DNA of 64,000 nt. Origin: CAWKAO01 sp963847665. GTDB lineage: Bacteria > Actinomycetota > Humimicrobiia > Humimicrobiales > Humimicrobiaceae. The position numbers were made by a program, and so were the translations under genes. Every line of letters begins with the position of its first letter. Positions within the stretch are counted from its first letter, which is position 1. Below, piece after piece: positions 6,313-14,146 of this stretch. The stretch lies in NCBI GenBank assembly GCA_963847665.1, contig CAWKAO010000003.1, positions 558,001-622,000 on the forward strand. The letters are read 5' to 3'. The notes under the pieces are model-generated. The model saw nothing but the letters and a program-made list of their open reading frames with translations. It was not told where the DNA came from and ran no database searches.

Positions 6313-8415
6313 ATGGGAATAAAGATAAAAAAAATAGCTGTAAAAAACCTGGGGCCTATTCAGGATTTTTCACATGAATTCGGTCTTCTCAACCTGATAT
6401 ACAGCAGAAATGAATGTGGAAAGACATTTTTAACAGAGTTTATGACCCGTTCCCTGTTTAAGAATGTCAAGAGATGGCAGTTCAGGGAAAATGGCACAGG
6501 CAGGGTAATAGTAAGTGGCCTGAATGGTAAGGGAGATGTTGAGTTTTCTCCGGGTTCAGCACAAAAGCTTGAGGATTACTGGGAAAAGGATGAAAAGGGA
6601 CTACCTCTTTCTTTGGTGAAACTTCTTGTCTCAAAAGGAGGGGAAGCTTCAATAGAAAACTCTGAAGGAGGTATAGGCAAGAGCCTTATTAAGGAGATAT
6701 TTTCGGGTATAAGCCTGCTCGACAGGATAGACAGCGACAGCAATATCTCCAGGACTGTAAAAAATGCAGTGATCGAAGGACCAAACATCACTATCAGCAA
6801 TGCTGGAGAAGGAAAGGTGCACAGGCAGCTGAAAGAACAGATAGAGGTTATTGACAGGCTTTTTGCTGATATCGAATCAAAATATTCAAAAGGTATAGTA
6901 GAGTCTTTAAAATCTGACGAAAATACTTTAAAAAGCAGGTTGGATAACCTTAATAATGCCAAACGCCACAAAGCATACCTCATTTCACAAAAGATAAGGG
7001 AGTCAAATAAGGAACTTAAGCAAAATGATGATGATCTGTTAAGTATAATTTCAGCAGATATCAATATGTTTAATAATAAAAAGGGCGAGTACGAGAGGAA
7101 AGAAGAAAAGCTAAAGGAACTTGGCAGAGATTGCAGTAATTTTGAATGGCTAAGTAAAGCTGTGTCTGCATATGAAAAGTTCGCTATCACATCTGTAAAG
7201 AGACCCGGTATCGCGATCCCTGTCCTTGCAGCTTTATTTGCCCTTGTCGCAATAGTGATCTCCTTATTAAATATACCTCCCTTTTGGATAATTATCCCGA
7301 TCGTTATTGCTGCAGGGCTTGCTGCTTTTTATATTGCAAGGCTTGCCGGTTCCTCAAAAAATGCCGGTTTTTCTGAAGAGATGAAAAAGCTGAAAAGGGA
7401 ATTTAAAAACCGAACCGGGAAAGAATTGACAGATATTGCTGCCCTGAACGCCGAGCTTGAGAGGCAGAAAGCATCCTATGACAGGTCCGGACTTCTTGTT
7501 GAGCAGCTTGAGCAGGAAAGAACCGATAAACAGGTATTGTTCTCTTCTATCCAGCAAAGACTGAATGAACTTACAGGGGGAAAAATAGCTGAACTGGACT
7601 GGATTTCAGTATTAAATGAGAAAAAGGGCCGGAACCGTACCATCAGGGATGAAATAGACAACCTCCGGGAGGAACAGACTGACCTGGGTGTAAGGGAGAC
7701 AGAGTACCTTCCAGAAGATCCGAAAATCCCATTTAGCTTTGATGAATTTGAGAAAATAACAAACGAGCTTGAAGACATACAGGAAAGTATAGACGAAAAA
7801 AACCAGGAAGCAGAAACCCTGAAATATGTCATATGCAATGAGACCGGTGATGACCCTACCACGGACTGGGATATCCTTATAGATAATCTCAGGAACAAAC
7901 GGATAGATATACAGAAGGATTTTGATATCCTTGAGGCTCAAATAACCGCGGGGGTACTTGTCCACGAGGTGGTATCATCCCTCAGGGAAGAAGAGGATAA
8001 TAAGATAGATGAAGGGCTGAAGTCAGAAGTGGTGCTCAAACCATTGATGGAGGTGACAAGTAATTATAACAGACTATCCCTTGTCGGGGAGGACCTGGTT
8101 GTATCGGATGATTATAATAATTTTTGTATCAGGGATCTTAGCACCGGGGCGAGAGAACAGATAATGCTTGCCTTACGTATCGGATTTGCCTCAAAGATCT
8201 TAAAGCAGGATACTCTATTTCTAATACTGGATGATGCTTTCCAGCATTCCGACTGGCAGAGAAGAAAGACACTTGTCAAAAAGCTTGCTGATATAGCTTT
8301 AAGCGGATGGCAGGTCATCTATCTCTCTATGGATGACCATATTAAAGAGTTGTTTGACAATGCCGGCTCTGAATTTAAAAAAGGCGAGTACAGATGCATC
8401 GAACTTGCCAGGTAA
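6313..8415 (+). CDS. SbcC/Rad50/YhaN-like ATPase with central membrane segments
   Basis: 700 residues. The N-terminal lobe has a P-loop, NECGKTFL (about residues 33-40), in which the usual first Gly is Ser. Coiled-coil stretches (about 175-285 and 365-560) flank a pair of hydrophobic helices at about residues 297-345 (AIPVLAALFALVAIVISLL and IIIPIVIAAGLAAFYI). The C-terminal lobe has the ABC signature LSTGAREQIMLAL, a Walker B FLILDDAF and an H-loop-like region, VIYLSMDD. A pair of membrane helices between the coils is typical of YhaN rather than SbcC. With the SbcD-like protein it should make an ATP-gated nuclease, perhaps held at the membrane. It is about 300 residues shorter than E. coli SbcC. 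Confidence 0.8.
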   Translation: MGIKIKKIAVKNLGPIQDFSHEFGLLNLIYSRNECGKTFLTEFMTRSLFKNVKRWQFRENGTGRVIVSGLNGKGDVEFSPGSAQKLEDYWEKDEKGLPLSLVKLLVSKGGEASIENSEGGIGKSLIKEIFSGISLLDRIDSDSNISRTVKNAVIEGPNITISNAGEGKVHRQLKEQIEVIDRLFADIESKYSKGIVESLKSDENTLKSRLDNLNNAKRHKAYLISQKIRESNKELKQNDDDLLSIISADINMFNNKKGEYERKEEKLKELGRDCSNFEWLSKAVSAYEKFAITSVKRPGIAIPVLAALFALVAIVISLLNIPPFWIIIPIVIAAGLAAFYIARLAGSSKNAGFSEEMKKLKREFKNRTGKELTDIAALNAELERQKASYDRSGLLVEQLEQERTDKQVLFSSIQQRLNELTGGKIAELDWISVLNEKKGRNRTIRDEIDNLREEQTDLGVRETEYLPEDPKIPFSFDEFEKITNELEDIQESIDEKNQEAETLKYVICNETGDDPTTDWDILIDNLRNKRIDIQKDFDILEAQITAGVLVHEVVSSLREEEDNKIDEGLKSEVVLKPLMEVTSNYNRLSLVGEDLVVSDDYNNFCIRDLSTGAREQIMLALRIGFASKILKQDTLFLILDDAFQHSDWQRRKTLVKKLADIALSGWQVIYLSMDDHIKELFDNAGSEFKKGEYRCIELAR

Positions 8416-8444
8416 AAAATGCCTTAATATCATTAGATCTTCAT

Positions 8445-9398
8445 CTAAGAATTAACGTACGTCTTTAATAACAGCTTTAAATTCCTGGGAATTATCACAT
8501 AATATCCGTCCATGCAGAGTTCTGTAAACTTTCTTTTTAAGCTTTCCGGCAGTTTTTTAAATCCTGTTTCTTTTAATATGATATTAGTCTCATATTCTGA
8601 AAATCTTGCTTTAATTTCAATATTTTGCAGATACTTTTTATTCATAGGACAGACTGCTTGACAGCACATACACCCGACGATGGTGTCCTGCCATTTTGAA
8701 AGCACATTTCCGGATAAATCAAATTCATTCTCATTGAAATAAGTCATGCACTTCTCTGCCTCTATCACAAAACTATTACCATCGATCGCATTAGTTGGAC
8801 AGTTCTGGCTGCATTTATTACAGTTTTTACATGAGCTGGCAAGAGTAAGTTTCTTTTTACCGGTATCCTCCACCGGAAGATCTGAAAGGTATATTATAGG
8901 TGTGTGAAAGCTTCCCATGCCATCAACATAGCAGAGATTATTCTTTCCGTACTTACCAAGACCGGATAAAACAGTAGTTAGCTTTTCAGGGAAAGGAAAA
9001 TTTTCTATACGGTACTCATGTTTTGAGAGTATTTTTTGGATAAGATGGAAAATATTTGATTCTTCCTCCCTGTAAATATAAGTCGGTGGTATTATTGTCT
9101 TTATATCTTTTCCACCATAATTGAAAAAGATCTCGGAAATCTTCTGGGGGTATACGATGATGATAATAGACTTTGCATGGGGCATTATTTCCCGGTAATC
9201 CCTAAAAAATCTTTCCATATATACTTCATAAAAATATTTGCTATGATTCCGCGAGTTAAGTGAATCAGACAACTTTTCCTGTATTATCTTTACATTATTT
9301 ACTGATAATAGAGAAAATTTTGCTCCGATTTCTGAAAGAGAACCTGAAATCTGGTCATAGATATGGTCAATATTGAATTTTGAGATAAACTTTTTCAT
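8445..9398 (-). CDS. 4Fe-4S double-cluster protein, QueG (epoxyqueuosine reductase)-like
   Basis: 317 residues. The C-terminal half holds two ferredoxin-type clusters: SCKNCNKCSQNCPTNAI, then a lone Cys in EAEKCMTYF and a second set, CMCCQAVCP. This is the 4Fe-4S double-cluster arrangement of QueG and of some reductive dehalogenase relatives. The N-terminal half (with ERFFRDYREIMPHAKSIIIIVYPQ and VLSGLGKYGKNNLCY) matches the cobalamin-binding part of QueG-like proteins in general shape. Epoxyqueuosine reduction is possible, but queuosine genes are not nearby, so another corrinoid-linked redox role is equally likely. It is convergent with the ATPase gene. Confidence 0.65.
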   Translation of the reverse strand: MKKFISKFNIDHIYDQISGSLSEIGAKFSLLSVNNVKIIQEKLSDSLNSRNHSKYFYEVYMERFFRDYREIMPHAKSIIIIVYPQKISEIFFNYGGKDIKTIIPPTYIYREEESNIFHLIQKILSKHEYRIENFPFPEKLTTVLSGLGKYGKNNLCYVDGMGSFHTPIIYLSDLPVEDTGKKKLTLASSCKNCNKCSQNCPTNAIDGNSFVIEAEKCMTYFNENEFDLSGNVLSKWQDTIVGCMCCQAVCPMNKKYLQNIEIKARFSEYETNIILKETGFKKLPESLKRKFTELCMDGYYVIIPRNLKLLLKTYVNS

Positions 9399-9510
9399 CT
9401 TAACCCCAAACCCAAAACCTGTTTTTAAGATTATAGGTCAATATTTAAATTCTTGCATCATTGCAAATATACTGGATAATAATATAAAAATAAAAATTTA
9501 AGGATATGTT

Positions 9511-10284
9511 ATGAAAGAAGACAAGACAGAAATAGAAAAATACAGGTATTTTTTAAAAGATGACCTGAGGCAAAAGACTGATTTTTCAAAAACAGATCAG
9601 AACATTGGCCTGCCTCCGCCTCCTATTCAGAAGTCTTATGATGAGCCAGAAAGTAATAGGGTCGTTCTTACAAAGCCAGAGCAGTGGCAGGAAATAAAAG
9701 ACACAGGTGTAATCGCGGCTATTAAAAACAGGCGGAGCCATAGGAAATATTCAGATGTTCCATTAAGCACAGAAGAGCTATCTTTTCTCTTATGGGCAAC
9801 ACAGGGTATAAAAAAGAACTTTGGCCACACAGTTTTAAGAAATGTCCCTTCAGCAGGAAACCGGCATCCCTTTGAGACCTATCTTTGTGTCCTGGACGTA
9901 GCCGGTCTTGAACCAGGGATATACCGTTATCTTCCACTTGAACATGAACTTCTGTTCGAATTTGATCAGGGCAGCAGGCAGGAACTTGCAGAAAAGATAG
10001 GTGCTGCTACATTTGGACAATATTTTACCGGGATGTCTTCAGTTGTATTTATATGGGCGGCTATCCCATACAGGACAGAATGGCGGTATGGGGTCGCCTC
10101 TCACAAGGTAATTGCAATAGATGCCGGCCATATCTGCCAGAATCTATACATTGCTTGCGAAGCTATTGACGCCGGGACCTGTGCGATTGCTGCTTATGAA
10201 CAGAATCTTATGGATGAACTTATAAAAGTGGACGGAAAAGAAGAGTTTGTAGTCTACCTGGCCCCTGTCGGAAAATGTTTATGA
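9511..10284 (+). CDS. SagB/ThcOx-type nitroreductase family protein
   Basis: 257 residues. The core starts at about residue 70 with IAAIKNRRSHRKYSDVPLSTEELSFLLWATQG. It continues with RNVPSAGNRHPFETYLCV, a combination typical of the SagB-type oxidoreductase branch of FMN nitroreductases. SagB/ThcOx members oxidise azolines in peptide biosynthesis, but many stand-alone members have no peptide partner. None is seen here (no cyclodehydratase, no precursor). It may simply be a flavin oxidoreductase. AAGGATATGTTATG at the start gives a plausible ribosome binding site. Confidence 0.75.
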   Translation: MKEDKTEIEKYRYFLKDDLRQKTDFSKTDQNIGLPPPPIQKSYDEPESNRVVLTKPEQWQEIKDTGVIAAIKNRRSHRKYSDVPLSTEELSFLLWATQGIKKNFGHTVLRNVPSAGNRHPFETYLCVLDVAGLEPGIYRYLPLEHELLFEFDQGSRQELAEKIGAATFGQYFTGMSSVVFIWAAIPYRTEWRYGVASHKVIAIDAGHICQNLYIACEAIDAGTCAIAAYEQNLMDELIKVDGKEEFVVYLAPVGKCL

Positions 10285-10366
10285 ACGTTTTCTTGCGGAC
10301 ATCCCTTCTGAAGGGCCCGGTTGATAATATTTACAATAATATAGAGGCATAGATAGGATCTCAGTT

Positions 10367-10876
10367 TTGCACAAGAAAGATAATAAAAATTTAAAGATCA
10401 GACCTGCAGAAGAAAATGACAGCGCTCTCATCCTTGATTTTATAAAAAAACTTGCCGGGTATGAAAAAAAACCTGATGAAGTAACTGCTACGCAGGAGGA
10501 TATTTCAGAGGTACTGTTTAAAAAAAAGATAGCAGAAGCGATCATAGCAGAACTTGATGATATACCGGTTGGCTTTGCCATATTTTTTTATAATTTTTCA
10601 ACTTTTAAGGGAAAACCAGGCATCTATATAGAAGATCTTTTTGTAAATTCGGAACACAGGGGAAAGGGTATAGGAAAAGTACTCTTTTCCTATATTGCAG
10701 ATCTTGCTGTTAAAAGGAGCTGTGGAAGGGTTGAGTGGTCGGTGCTTCACTGGAATGAGCCATCAATAAATTTTTATAAGAGGCTGGGTGCACAACCTAA
10801 GGATGAGTGGATCATATATAAGTTAAGTGATGAGGCGCTTCAAAGAGTCTCGAAGATCTACCAGGAGGACAAATAG
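10367..10876 (+). CDS. GNAT acetyltransferase (diamine/spermidine N-acetyltransferase-like)
   Basis: 169 residues with the GNAT core: LKIRPAEENDSALILDFIKKLAGYEK at the N-terminus, then IYIEDLFVNSEHRGKGIGKVLF, which contains the acetyl-CoA-binding R-G-x-G-x-G/A-like turn, and WNEPSINFYKRLGA near the end. The sequence from residue 8 onward is close to the spermidine/spermine acetyltransferase subgroup, but the substrate cannot be fixed from sequence. The start is TTG 10367 with TAGGATC upstream. The stop codon abuts the GTG of the next gene, so the two are co-transcribed. Confidence 0.78.
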   Translation: MHKKDNKNLKIRPAEENDSALILDFIKKLAGYEKKPDEVTATQEDISEVLFKKKIAEAIIAELDDIPVGFAIFFYNFSTFKGKPGIYIEDLFVNSEHRGKGIGKVLFSYIADLAVKRSCGRVEWSVLHWNEPSINFYKRLGAQPKDEWIIYKLSDEALQRVSKIYQEDK

Positions 10877-11710
10877 GTGGATAATTATATTTTAAAGAAA
10901 GACGGTACAGAGGAACTATTTGATGAAAATAAAATAAAGACCTCCCTTCTTAATGCAGGTACAGAACCTGCTGTTGCAGAAGCAACTACCTCGAATATAA
11001 AAAAGCACCTTACCAGATTTATCAAGTCTGAAGATATATATAAGATCGCAGTCGACCATCTCCGTAAAAACCAGCCCGACGCTGCAATTAAATATACTTT
11101 AAAGAAAGCAATAATGGACCTTGGGCCCACTGGGTATGTTTTTGAAAAATATATGGCAGCGATATTAAATGCACAGGGGTACAGAACAGAGGTGAGTAGA
11201 ATAGTCAAAGGTTTTTGTGTTGATCACGAAGTGGATATTGTCGCTGAAAAAAACGGATATCATTTTTTGGTGGAATGCAAATACCATAATGACCCGGGCA
11301 CAAAAAGTGACGTCAAAACGGCCCTTTATATTTTTGCAAGATTTCTTGACATTAAAAATGCATGCGAAGCAGAAGTAAATACATATAATTTTTCAGAGGC
11401 CTGGCTTGCCACCAATACAAAATGCACTTCTGAAGCGATTAGGTATTCAAATTGTGTCAAGATGAAAGTGATCGCCTGGCACTATCCCCATAAAGACAAT
11501 CTTGAGTATTTAATTGAAAGTAAAAAATTATACCCGGTTTCCATTTTGCCTGGACTTAGGGATCAACAAAAAATAAGATTGTTTGAAATTGATATACTGA
11601 CTGTACAGGACCTGCTCAAAAATACCCCCGAAGAGATAGCAAAAATCATATTGACAGATGACCTGAGAGCTAATAGGGTATTTACAGAAGCAGCATTGCT
11701 CTTATCCTGA
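10877..11710 (+). CDS. ATP-cone domain fused to an Mrr-like endonuclease domain
   Basis: 277 residues, three parts. Residues 1-90 are an ATP-cone (YILKKDGTEELFDENKIKTSL..., ending ...DLGPTGYVFEKY), the nucleotide-sensing domain otherwise found in NrdR and ribonucleotide reductases. Residues 90-200 are an Mrr-type restriction-endonuclease fold with catalytic residues in VDHEVDIVAEK and FLVECKYHN (the D...ExK motif). Residues 225-277 (ILPGLRDQQKIRLFEIDILTVQDLLK) resemble a helix-hairpin-helix DNA-binding unit. It begins with GTG directly after the previous stop, with AGGAGG upstream. A nucleotide-gated DNA nuclease is the natural reading; repair or defence are both possible. Its neighbours give no methylase. 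Confidence 0.72.
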   Translation: MDNYILKKDGTEELFDENKIKTSLLNAGTEPAVAEATTSNIKKHLTRFIKSEDIYKIAVDHLRKNQPDAAIKYTLKKAIMDLGPTGYVFEKYMAAILNAQGYRTEVSRIVKGFCVDHEVDIVAEKNGYHFLVECKYHNDPGTKSDVKTALYIFARFLDIKNACEAEVNTYNFSEAWLATNTKCTSEAIRYSNCVKMKVIAWHYPHKDNLEYLIESKKLYPVSILPGLRDQQKIRLFEIDILTVQDLLKNTPEEIAKIILTDDLRANRVFTEAALLLS

Positions 11711-11820
11711 GCCTGACTTTAAATCTATTGTGGATTTGATCACAATTAGAGAGGGATTTTAAAGATTTGTAATTGTAAAATGGTAAAAATACAATTTTGA
11801 GTAAAATATAAGGATAAATA

Positions 11821-12141
11821 ATGAATACGGGACCGACAAAAAATAATAATATAGAAATAAAATGCGATAAGTGCGGAAATATTATTGATTTAAGTTTGTC
11901 AGATCTGGCAAAACAACTTGATGACCTTAAAAGAAAAACACGAGAACTGGAAAAAGAGATAAATACTAAGGACAGGGCTTTAAACGATACAAAGAATGTA
12001 CTGACCTCGCTACAGGAGGAAATGAAAAATTGCCAGGAGTTGAAAGTTAAAATAGACCAGGAAGTCGAGAAAAGAATAGAGAAACTGCTCTATAAAGGTT
12101 TTGCAGGTTGTGGGCGCTGTTCAAAGCCAAGTTATAAGTAA
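11821..12141 (+). CDS. Small coiled-coil protein with paired CxxC motifs
   Basis: 106 residues. A CDKCGNII knuckle near the N-terminus (about residues 14-17) and a GCGRCSKP knuckle near the C-terminus (about residues 96-99) could together bind one metal ion or act as redox Cys pairs. Between them lies a helix of about 60 residues with heptad character (LAKQLDDLKRKTRELEKEINTKDR). No family recognised. AAGGATAA precedes the ATG. It is transcribed alone, between the nuclease fusion and the glutamate-synthase-like gene. Confidence 0.55.
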   Translation: MNTGPTKNNNIEIKCDKCGNIIDLSLSDLAKQLDDLKRKTRELEKEINTKDRALNDTKNVLTSLQEEMKNCQELKVKIDQEVEKRIEKLLYKGFAGCGRCSKPSYK

Positions 12142-12192
12142 GCATGGAAATGACCAGTCTAATAAAAAGTATCTAAGAGTAGATTCGTTAAA

Positions 12193-12220
12193 TTGACATA
12201 AAAGTAAAATTTTGTATACT
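12193..12220 (+). promoter_or_regulatory. Promoter of the glutamate-synthase-like gene
   Basis: TTGACA (12193-12198), a 16-base spacer and TATACT (12215-12220). Transcription should begin near 12227, which leaves a leader of about 160 bases before the ATG at 12388. Confidence 0.7.
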
Positions 12221-12226
12221 GATTGT

Positions 12227-12387
12227 GATTTATTTTTTTTTAAAATAGATTAAAAACTGAATATTGCCGGGAGCAAAGGGGCTCCTGAAAAAGCAGTGTT
12301 GCACAACAATACAGGCATTGTAAGCCTGGTGTTATTGTTGTGCTTTTTTATTTTTAAAAATGTATATAATCAAAAAAGGAGAGCAAA
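12227..12387 (+). promoter_or_regulatory. Structured leader (attenuator or riboswitch candidate) of the glutamate-synthase-like gene
   Basis: The leader holds a first stem, CGGGAGC (12268-12274) with GCTCCTG (12281-12287) around an AAAGGG loop. A complete intrinsic terminator (12301-12349) follows, and an AAGGAGAG ribosome binding site only after it. A terminator between promoter and start codon means that expression depends on read-through, so a ligand- or protein-controlled switch is likely. I do not recognise a known riboswitch class. Confidence 0.5.
12301..12349 (+). terminator. Intrinsic terminator inside the leader
   Basis: GCACAACAATA (12301-12311) pairs with TATTGTTGTGC (12333-12343). 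CAGGC (12312-12316) and GCCTG (12324-12328) form the upper stem. Six Ts follow (12344-12349). Confidence 0.85.
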
Positions 12388-13977
12388 ATGACCTATTCAC
12401 GATTAAATGCGTCAGCTGCTACAGGCACAAGGAATCTTTATGGAAATGATTACAGCCCTGTTTCAGGGTTATGCGTAGCGTGTATAGAAGGGTGCCTTGG
12501 CTTGTGCGAGGTAGGGAAATCAGCATATAGAGGGACCGAAGTAATATATCCCCAGCCTTTCGGGGAGATCACAGCAGCATCACAGAAAGACAACCCGATA
12601 GACTTCTCACATTTCAATATCATGGGCAGTGCTTTTGGTGCATATGGTATTGAATCTGACAGCGATACAGCCATATTTACAAATGTAAACACTGAGACCA
12701 GAATAGGCAGAAATAAAGACCTGAAATTAAGATCACCTATAATCATACCGGGGCTTGGCTCAACAGATGTCGCAAAAAATAACTGGGAAGGGCTTGCAAT
12801 AGGTTCAGCCATTGCAGGTGTTGTTCTTACTATTGGGGAAAATGTCTGTGGAGTGGATTCCGCATCTGAATTTGACAACAAAGGAAAAATAAAAAAGTCC
12901 CCTGAACTGGAAAGAAGGGTCAAACTCTACAGGGACTGGCAGGATGGTTATGGGGACATAGTGGTCCAGGCAAATGTAGAGGACACAAGGTTTGAGGTCC
13001 TTGAATATGCAATAAGAGAGCTCGGTGTAGAAACCGTTGAACTTAAATGGGGACAGGGTGCAAAGAACATCGGTGGCGAGATCAAGATAAATGACCTGGA
13101 AAAAGCAATGGAACTGAAAAGAAGAGGTTATATAGTGCTTCCGGATCCGCTTGACCCTTATGTACAGAATGCTTTTAAAAATGGAGACTTTAAGGAATTT
13201 GAAAGGCATTCAAGGATTGGAATGGTCAACAGGGATGATTTCCATGCTGCTGTTGCTGCTTTAAGAAAAGCTGGAGCTAAAAGAGTCTTTTTAAAGACTG
13301 GAGCTTACAGACCATCGGTTCTTGCAAGGGCAATAAAGTATTCTTCTGAAGCAGAAATAGACCTTCTTACAATCGATGGAGCCGGCGGTGGTACAGGTAT
13401 GAGCCCCTGGCGGATGATGAACGAGTGGGGCATACCGACAGTTTATCTGCAGTGTCTTGCCTATAGAATGGTAAAAGAACTTGCAGACAGGGGAAAGTAT
13501 ATTCCTGACCTGGCAATTGCAGGTGGTTTTGCTCTCGAAGACCAGATATATAAAGGCCTAGCTCTTGGCGCTCCTTATTTCAAAATTGTCGGTATGGCGC
13601 GTTCTCCGATTACAGCTTGTATGGTCGGCAAAACCATATCTAATAAGATCAGTGGGAATGAAATACCTGCTTCCATTAAAAAATATGGAGAGAATATGGA
13701 GACCATATTTATAGAAGCCTCAAACCTCAGTAAAAAGTATGGATCAAGATTTAAGGACATACCGGGTTCGGCAATAGGGCTCGTGACATACTTTAAAAGA
13801 CTTGACCAGGGCTTAAAGCAGCTAATGTGCGGCGCAAGAAAATTTTCTCTTGAGTTTGTAAACAGAGATGACCTGGTAGCACTCACAACAGAGGCAAGTG
13901 GTATCTCTGGAATCCCATATGTGATGGACATGGACAACAATGAAGTAAGCGCAATACTTAATTATGATATAGGATAG
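12388..13977 (+). CDS. FMN-binding glutamate synthase (GltB-domain) family protein, stand-alone
   Basis: 529 residues. The central glutamate-synthase domain is recognised from IIIPGLGSTDVAKNNWEGLAIG, VELKWGQGAKNIGGE and the FMN-binding turn in IDGAGGGTGMSPWRMM, followed by AIAGGFALEDQIYKGLALGA. It lacks the glutamine amidotransferase and the C-terminal GXGXG domains of full GltB, as in archaeal-type split enzymes. An N-terminal Cys cluster (CVACIEGCLGLC, about residues 29-40) may bind an iron-sulfur centre. The role is probably ammonia- or glutamine-linked glutamate formation, or another FMN reaction on a TIM barrel. Partner subunits are not adjacent. Its regulation probably involves the terminator in its leader. 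Confidence 0.8.
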   Translation: MTYSRLNASAATGTRNLYGNDYSPVSGLCVACIEGCLGLCEVGKSAYRGTEVIYPQPFGEITAASQKDNPIDFSHFNIMGSAFGAYGIESDSDTAIFTNVNTETRIGRNKDLKLRSPIIIPGLGSTDVAKNNWEGLAIGSAIAGVVLTIGENVCGVDSASEFDNKGKIKKSPELERRVKLYRDWQDGYGDIVVQANVEDTRFEVLEYAIRELGVETVELKWGQGAKNIGGEIKINDLEKAMELKRRGYIVLPDPLDPYVQNAFKNGDFKEFERHSRIGMVNRDDFHAAVAALRKAGAKRVFLKTGAYRPSVLARAIKYSSEAEIDLLTIDGAGGGTGMSPWRMMNEWGIPTVYLQCLAYRMVKELADRGKYIPDLAIAGGFALEDQIYKGLALGAPYFKIVGMARSPITACMVGKTISNKISGNEIPASIKKYGENMETIFIEASNLSKKYGSRFKDIPGSAIGLVTYFKRLDQGLKQLMCGARKFSLEFVNRDDLVALTTEASGISGIPYVMDMDNNEVSAILNYDIG

Positions 13978-14000
13978 TATTTACCTGAGACCTTTTCGTA

Positions 14001-14029
14001 TTGACAAAAAATGATATTAATAATAACAT
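14001..14029 (+). promoter_or_regulatory. Candidate promoter of the sugar ABC transporter operon
   Basis: TTGACA (14001-14006), 17 bases and TAACAT (14024-14029). The remaining stretch to 14146 is very AT-rich and holds no gene. No obvious operator was seen. Confidence 0.55.
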
Positions 14030-14146
14030 TTTTATGAGATTCAAAAAAACGTTTTTCTGATTAATATCTTATTAATAATTAATATTTTTATTTATTCTAT
14101 TAAAAAAATACATTATTAATTAATAATAGTAAGGCATAAAATTAGA

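Noticed and set aside
9511..10284. Peptide natural-product cluster around the SagB-type oxidoreductase.
   Set aside because: No precursor peptide, cyclodehydratase or export gene is nearby; the radical SAM gene is 18 kb away and also lacks a precursor.
10877..11710. Second NrdR or a ribonucleotide reductase fragment.
   Set aside because: Only the ATP-cone is shared; the zinc ribbon is missing and the rest is an Mrr-type nuclease domain.
12227..12387. Known glutamine or SAM riboswitch in the leader of the glutamate-synthase-like gene.
   Set aside because: I could not match the conserved cores of those classes; only the stem and terminator are supported.
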